A program made the translations under genes and the position numbers. From an uncultured Kiritimatiellota bacterium (GTDB lineage: Bacteria > Verrucomicrobiota > Kiritimatiellia > RFP12 > UBA1067), in contig CAKUCX010000067.1 in NCBI GenBank assembly GCA_934643865.1, forward strand, positions 1 through 19,042: a DNA stretch of 19,042 bases, written 5' to 3'. The notes under the pieces are model-generated. The model was given only the letters and a program-made list of their open reading frames with translations, did not search any database and was not told the origin of the DNA. Below, piece by piece: positions 14,789 through 19,042 of this stretch (position 1 is the first letter of the stretch; every line of letters begins with the position of its first letter).

Positions 14789-17335
14789 ATGAGTGGAGGC
14801 AGATGGCAGGTTGCGCGTGGGCGCACGACAGGGGCGCTTGCGGCGGCCGTCTCTGGCGTCTTGTGTACGTTCGCGGGCGGCGCGGCGCTTGAGGTGCCCG
14901 TTGGCGGCATGGACATCACCTCGTCGGCGGACGCGCCCTACGAGACCGCGACGATTCATGGGCCGCTCGTCCTCAACGGCGCGGATGTCGCGGTCACGAA
15001 CGTGGGCGTCGTGAACATCGGCCCGGACGTGGGCGACAACGCCTCCGTCGTCGCCACGAACGGCGCCCGCTTCGTGCTCGCGAAGACGGCCTCCGTCGTC
15101 TACGGCGCGAACGGCGGCAAGGGCGGCACGGTCATCGTCTCAAGCGACTCAAATGCCATCGACTGGAATCCCGGCATCCGCTGCGGCACGTTCGGCGGCG
15201 CCGTCGTGCATACGGTCTCCGAGAAGCTGACGTCCGAGACGGGCGTCTTCGACCTCGCCAAGATGCTGCCGCAGGGGTGGTTCGGCATCCGGCGTCTCCA
15301 CACCAGAAACAAGGCCGTCAAGACGCGCCTCCTCTTCAACGGCGGCACGCTCTGCCTCAAGGAGGGCGAGCGGGACGACGTCGTCTTCATGGCCGACGCG
15401 GAGACGGAGATCGTCCTGGAGGGCGTCGGCGACAGCACGCTTTCGATCTACGACCTCCACAACGACAAGGTCTTCCTGGGCGGCGAAGGCCGCCTGACCG
15501 TCAAGGGGAAAGGCGCCCTGGAGCGCGCAATCGGCAGTGCCCCCTTTCGCTCGACGACGTCCCTTGGCGGCGACATCCGATGGGAGAACGCGGGCGGGCT
15601 TGTCGTCAAGGGGAAAAACCACTGGCTCAAGACGACGTCGGACGACGTGCTGCCCTACAAGGCCGGCGGTTTGACGGTGAAGCCCGGCGCGGGCGGGTTT
15701 GCCGAGCTGTACGGCACGGTCTATCATCGGATTAACGCCCTTGATCTGAACGGAACGCGGCAGCGCGTCTACACGATCACCCTGGAAGATGACGCCGGCC
15801 TTGAGGGCGAAGAGGCCATCGTCACGAACTCATCGCCCACGCGCGCCGTCCTTGAAATCGGCGAGTTCGCGACGGAGACGCTTGCGCTGGACGGCGTGTT
15901 CAGCGGCCCGATTGACGTCGTCGTCAAGTCGGCGCGGGTCACGTACGGCCCGCGGTTCACGTTGACGAACGGCGCGCGCCTTTTCAGTGACCGGGCGCTT
16001 CACAATGCGTCGGTCGGCGCGCTTGTGCCGCAGAACGAGGCCTTTGCGGGGACGCTCTGCGTCAGCAACTGGACGGCCAACGTCGAAACGAACGCCGCCT
16101 ACGTCCTGAACGGCGCGCGCCGCGACCGCGCGCCGTCGCGCGTGAAGACGCTCGCGCTTGCGCCGGGCGCCGCCGTCGACGTGCAGGGCGGCGCGCTCGG
16201 CGTCGCGCACTTCTCGGGCGCGGCGGACGCACGCGTCCACGTGCGCGCCGGCTGCACGCTGGGCGTGTACGCGCAGGCGGGCGTCTCATGCAGGTTCCTC
16301 CGCTTCGTCTTCAAGGAGGCGTACGGCGTCGCGTGGCGTGGCCGGGACAGGAAGTTCTTCCCTCAGCTCCGCCGTCTCTGCTTCGTGACGGAACGCGGCG
16401 ACGACTATTGGCCGCGCGACGGCGGCGCGCCCTTCGTTCTCGCGGATCCGGCGACGGCGCCGACGGACATGCCGTCCGGATCGTACATGTTCCATACGGA
16501 CAAATTCGCGAACGGGAAGGGCCCCGACCTCGACACGGTCAACGCGCCGACAACCTGGCCTGAGAATTCCTGCCGCGACACGAACTACAACTTCAACGAC
16601 CACTCGTTCCTGGAGTCCGGCTCCGCCTCCGGTTTGTGGGGCGGCCTCCTCTTCACGAACGCGGTGCCGAACCGGGCCGACGACAAAACTTGGCACACGA
16701 TCACCTTCCGCCTGAAGGACGACGGCCCGAAGCTCGCGGGCTACCGGTTCTACTCCAATTGGAACACGTACTGCTATCCGATCTGCTGGACGGTCGAGGC
16801 GAGCGACGACGGCGTGGTCTGGAAGACGCTCGACGAGAAGACGGACTACTACTGCTTTACCTATGGAAACCCCAACGGCCAGGGGGAGAACTTCGAGGGC
16901 TACAACGAATGGAATGCGTGGAAGGGGGCGACGCGCTTCCCGTTCTGCTGGACGCGTGCGGTCGCCGACCAGGTGAGCTTCAGTCTGGACGGCGCGACGC
17001 TGCGCGTCGACAGGGACGGCGTTCTCGACGTCGCCCAGACGGAGCGCCCCGTCGAGGTCGCCGCGCTTGAAATCGACGCGCAGGCGGGCGGCGGGCGCGT
17101 GACGCACTTCAGGCCTGCGGAGGGCGGCGTCCTCAAGATCGTGAACGCCGCGCAGGCGGGCGCGCTCGCCGCCGCCGAGCGCATGCTCCCCTTCACCTTC
17201 GACGCGCTCGATGCGCCCGAGAACTTCGGGACGTGGAAGGTGACGGTGAACGGCCAGGCCGCGAACTTCCGCGTCTGCGCGGCAGAGGGCGGGCTCAAGG
17301 TCTCCGAGACGGGCTGCGTCATCCTCGTCCGCTAG
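14789..17335 (+). CDS. Large secreted beta-rich surface-type protein with F5/8C-like segments
   Basis: This 848-residue protein has an N-terminal secretion signal (RGRTTGALAAAVSGVLCTFAGGAA, roughly residues 11-33), with no proper lipobox at C26. Residues 40-500 are rich in Gly, Asn, Thr and Val in short alternating strands (for example VVATNGARFVLAKTASVVYG), as in beta-helix passenger proteins. Two stretches resemble discoidin/F5/8 type C carbohydrate-binding domains: about 500-540 (CRFLRFVFKEAYG then QLRRLCFVTERGD) and about 640-700 (AGYRFYSNW, CWTVEASDDGVVWKTLDE). The C-terminus ends ETGCVILVR; I see no autotransporter barrel or LPXTG anchor. A strong ACGGAGGTG ribosome site lies at 14776-14783. 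Base composition is somewhat less GC-rich than its neighbours. Adhesion or glycan binding is plausible, but the function is not recognised. Confidence 0.8.
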   Translation: MSGGRWQVARGRTTGALAAAVSGVLCTFAGGAALEVPVGGMDITSSADAPYETATIHGPLVLNGADVAVTNVGVVNIGPDVGDNASVVATNGARFVLAKTASVVYGANGGKGGTVIVSSDSNAIDWNPGIRCGTFGGAVVHTVSEKLTSETGVFDLAKMLPQGWFGIRRLHTRNKAVKTRLLFNGGTLCLKEGERDDVVFMADAETEIVLEGVGDSTLSIYDLHNDKVFLGGEGRLTVKGKGALERAIGSAPFRSTTSLGGDIRWENAGGLVVKGKNHWLKTTSDDVLPYKAGGLTVKPGAGGFAELYGTVYHRINALDLNGTRQRVYTITLEDDAGLEGEEAIVTNSSPTRAVLEIGEFATETLALDGVFSGPIDVVVKSARVTYGPRFTLTNGARLFSDRALHNASVGALVPQNEAFAGTLCVSNWTANVETNAAYVLNGARRDRAPSRVKTLALAPGAAVDVQGGALGVAHFSGAADARVHVRAGCTLGVYAQAGVSCRFLRFVFKEAYGVAWRGRDRKFFPQLRRLCFVTERGDDYWPRDGGAPFVLADPATAPTDMPSGSYMFHTDKFANGKGPDLDTVNAPTTWPENSCRDTNYNFNDHSFLESGSASGLWGGLLFTNAVPNRADDKTWHTITFRLKDDGPKLAGYRFYSNWNTYCYPICWTVEASDDGVVWKTLDEKTDYYCFTYGNPNGQGENFEGYNEWNAWKGATRFPFCWTRAVADQVSFSLDGATLRVDRDGVLDVAQTERPVEVAALEIDAQAGGGRVTHFRPAEGGVLKIVNAAQAGALAAAERMLPFTFDALDAPENFGTWKVTVNGQAANFRVCAAEGGLKVSETGCVILVR

Positions 17336-17341
17336 CGCCGC

Positions 17342-17377
17342 AGGCGGGCGCGGCCCTTGCCGCCGCAGGCCGCCTTT
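17342..17377 (+). terminator. Terminator-like hairpin after the surface-protein gene
   Basis: AGGCGG (17342-17347) pairs with CCGCCT (17370-17375), and an inner GCGGC (17350-17354) pairs with GCCGC (17359-17363 or 17362-17366). The stem is followed by a short TTT. It lies 7 bases after the stop codon and abuts the proB promoter box. A weak intrinsic terminator is the simplest reading. Confidence 0.55.
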
Positions 17378-17378
17378 A

Positions 17379-17387
17379 TGCTATACT
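17379..17387 (+). promoter_or_regulatory. Extended -10 promoter, leaderless-type, for proB
   Basis: TGCTATACT within TATGCTATACT, identical to the box at 7276 and again exactly 8 bases before the start codon (ATG at 17396). Only a poor -35 candidate (TTGCCG at 17357, 19-base spacing) is present. The mRNA should be leaderless or nearly so. Confidence 0.7.
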
Positions 17388-17395
17388 GTCCGGCG

Positions 17396-18208
17396 ATGAA
17401 AGAACTGGACAACCTGCTGAGGGAACGCGCCGTCCTGCGGGACGCGCGGCGCGTCGTCGTGAAGGTCGGCACGCACTCGATCGCGAAGAAGACGGGCCAC
17501 CCCGACTACGCGGCGCTGCGGCGCGTCGTCAACGGCGTCTGCGAACTGCTCAAGGCGGGGCCGGAGGTGCTGTTCGTGAGCTCGGGCGCGGTCGCCGCCG
17601 GCATCGAGGCGCTCGGGCTCAAGGCCCGCCCCGCCGAGGTCTCGGACGTCCAGATGTGCGCGGCCGTCGGCCAGGCGCGCTTCATCACCGAGTACGAGCG
17701 GCTCTTCGCCGCGCGCGGCGTCAAGATCGGGCAGGTCCTCCTCACGCATTCCGACTTCGCCGACCGCCGCCGCGTCGCGAACCTCCGCCGCTCGCTCGAC
17801 CACCTCGTGCGCGCGGGCATCGTGCCCGTCATCAACGAGAACGACATCGTGGCGGACGACGAGCTCAAGGGCCTCACCTTCGGCGACAACGACTGGCTCT
17901 CCTCCCTCATCGTGAAGCTCGTCCACGCCGACGCGCTCGTCCTCCTCACGACGGTGGACGGCCTCCTCGACGCGGACGGGCGGCGCGTCCCCGCGATCGG
18001 CAAGGTGCGCGACGCGCTCAAGCTCGTGAAGAGCGGCGAGAAGGGCGCCCTCTCGAAGGGCGGCATGGACTCGAAGCTCAAGGCCGTGCAGAACGCCGCC
18101 CGGGGCGGCGCGAACGTCGTGATCGCGAACGCCGCCCGCCCGCACGTCCTCGCCCGCATCTTCCAGGGGCGCGACGTCGGCACGTTCGTGCCCGGAAGCG
18201 CGCTCTAG
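17396..18208 (+). CDS. proB: Glutamate 5-kinase, short form without PUA domain
   Basis: This 270-residue cytoplasmic enzyme phosphorylates L-glutamate with ATP, the first step of proline synthesis. It shows the amino-acid-kinase pattern: VVKVGTHSI (residues 21-29), VSSGAVAAG (61-69), AAVGQ (89-93), INENDIVADD (147-156), FGDNDWLSSLIV (162-173), LLTTVDGL (183-190) and the phosphate-binding loop LSKGGMDSKLKA (219-230). That loop reads SKGGMDSK where GTGGMxTK is usual. The protein stops after the kinase domain, lacking the C-terminal PUA domain of E. coli ProB; short forms occur in other bacteria. The start at 17396 is preferred over an in-frame start 39 bases upstream because the latter would place the promoter inside the gene. 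proA is not adjacent; a metallophosphoesterase follows after 11 bases. Confidence 0.93.
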   Translation: MKELDNLLRERAVLRDARRVVVKVGTHSIAKKTGHPDYAALRRVVNGVCELLKAGPEVLFVSSGAVAAGIEALGLKARPAEVSDVQMCAAVGQARFITEYERLFAARGVKIGQVLLTHSDFADRRRVANLRRSLDHLVRAGIVPVINENDIVADDELKGLTFGDNDWLSSLIVKLVHADALVLLTTVDGLLDADGRRVPAIGKVRDALKLVKSGEKGALSKGGMDSKLKAVQNAARGGANVVIANAARPHVLARIFQGRDVGTFVPGSAL

Positions 18209-18219
18209 AGGGGCCTGCC

Positions 18220-19042
18220 ATGCGCTACGCGATCTTCTCCGACGTCCACGCGAACGAGGCCGCCCTGGGCGCGGTCCTCGCGGATGCCGCGGACGCGCGG
18301 GCGGAGAAGCTCGTCTCGCTCGGCGACGTCGTGGGCTACGGCCCCGACCCCGTCACGGCGCTGGAGCGCGTCTACCGCGCGGCGCACGTCTGCCTCGCGG
18401 GCAACCACGACGACGCCGTCTCGGGGCGGTTCCCCGTGGAGGACTTCACCTCCTTCGCCGCCGCCGCCGTGGCGCGGCACCGCGCGGCGCTTGCGCCCGC
18501 CGCGCGCGACTGGCTGCGCCACCTGCCGCACGTCTGCGCGTTCGAGGGCCCCGCCGGCGCCTTCGCCTGCGCGCACGGCGACTTCGCGCATCCCGCGCGG
18601 TTCGACTACGTCCTGGAGCCGCGCGACGCGCTCGCCTCCTGGCGCGCGCGCCCCGAGCCGCTTCTCTTCGTCGGCCACAGCCACCGCCCCGGCATCTTCG
18701 TCCTGGGGCCGAGCGGCGAGCCGCATGCACTGGAGCCGGAGGACTTCGCCCTTGAGCCCGGCAAGCGCTATCTCGTCAACGTGGGGAGCGTCGGCTATCC
18801 CCGCAGCGGCGACTGCCGCAGCACCTACTGCCTCTACGACGACGGGACGGGCAGCGTCTTCTTTCGCTCGCTGCCGTTCGACCTGGAGGACTACCGCGCG
18901 AAGATGAACGGCCAGGGCCTCGACGAAGCGCCCTGGATGCGCGCGCGCGCGGAGGCGCGCCGCCGCGCCGACGTGCGCGGGGCCGAGCGGTTCGCCGCGC
19001 CCGTCGCCCCTTCCGCCTCCGCTCCGGCCGCCGCTCCGGCCC
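18220..19042 (+). CDS. Calcineurin-like metallophosphoesterase (3' partial)
   Basis: At least 274 codons are open to the window edge with no stop. The metal-binding motifs of the YfcE/MPP family are complete: D8-x-H10 in FSDVHANE, GDVVGYGPDP (G35-D36), GNHD (61-64), CAHGD and GHSH in LLFVGHSHRPG, followed by NVGSVGYPRSGD. Family members are cytoplasmic phosphodiesterases or phosphatases with varied substrates, and the exact one is unknown. After the catalytic domain, the last visible ~20 residues become Ala/Pro/Ser-rich (APVAPSASAPAAAPA), suggesting a flexible linker to another part beyond the window. AGAGGGG at 18207-18213, overlapping the proB stop, is the ribosome site, so it is probably co-transcribed with proB. 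Confidence 0.9.
   Translation, partial: MRYAIFSDVHANEAALGAVLADAADARAEKLVSLGDVVGYGPDPVTALERVYRAAHVCLAGNHDDAVSGRFPVEDFTSFAAAAVARHRAALAPAARDWLRHLPHVCAFEGPAGAFACAHGDFAHPARFDYVLEPRDALASWRARPEPLLFVGHSHRPGIFVLGPSGEPHALEPEDFALEPGKRYLVNVGSVGYPRSGDCRSTYCLYDDGTGSVFFRSLPFDLEDYRAKMNGQGLDEAPWMRARAEARRRADVRGAERFAAPVAPSASAPAAAPA

Noticed and set aside
14864..14868. Cys26 of the surface protein as a lipoprotein lipobox
   Set aside because: The context SGVLC has Leu before Cys, not the required Gly, Ala or Ser, so ordinary signal peptidase cleavage is more likely.
17357..17395. Earlier in-frame start for proB
   Set aside because: It would put the TGCTATACT promoter box and part of the terminator-like hairpin inside the coding region, and adds residues not seen in the kinase fold.

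Overview
The window is very GC-rich (about 70% by eye) and every supported gene lies on the + strand. Several features point to a Gram-negative bacterium of the PVC group, probably a Kiritimatiellota or other Verrucomicrobiota gut or sediment lineage. These are an MsbA-type exporter next to glycan genes, a fused ABC-2 permease/GldG-like protein with a DUF4340 partner, a secreted heparinase-II/III-like lyase, and a large secreted beta-rich protein with F5/8C-like segments. The taxonomic call is inference from gene content; no rRNA or tRNA gene is present to confirm it.

Layout: (1) 3-1501: the 3' end of a class B penicillin-binding protein overlaps a complete SEDS (FtsW/RodA) gene, a cell-wall polymerase/transpeptidase pair. 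(2) 1565-7233: a tightly packed unit of ABC ATPase, permease-GldG fusion, four-repeat DUF4340 protein and a sugar-nucleotide-type epimerase. It uses 4-base ATGA overlaps and good Shine-Dalgarno sites. (3) 7293-14528: glycosyltransferase, MsbA-like exporter, a Bacteroidetes-style topoisomerase IV subunit A with an odd N-terminal tail, and a heparinase-like lyase whose start codon overlaps the topoisomerase stop. (4) 14529-14788: a 260-base regulatory intergenic region. (5) 14789-17335: a large secreted surface-type protein. (6) 17396 to the end: glutamate 5-kinase and a metallophosphoesterase cut off by the window edge.

The most striking region is 14529-14788. A perfect TTGACA -35 box and a TAGAAT -10 box are separated by 18 bases, 14 of which are one uninterrupted G tract. 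This is the architecture of a slipped-strand, phase-variable promoter, and it drives a secreted protein of the kind such switches usually control. Around it are a perfect 23-bp tandem duplication that copies the -35 box, a GC hairpin that could insulate the upstream lyase, an inverted repeat at the expected transcript start, and a segment 89% identical to the 3' end of the topoisomerase gene. That segment and its match flank the lyase gene as direct repeats.

A second theme is promoter type. The glycosyltransferase and proB genes share an extended -10 box (TGCTATACT) exactly 8 bases before the ATG, implying leaderless or nearly leaderless mRNAs. The ABC ATPase has a weaker version. The poly-G promoter instead gives a leader of about 78 bases with a strong Shine-Dalgarno site. 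The window therefore seems to use two promoter and translation-start styles, with the switchable one on the surface protein.
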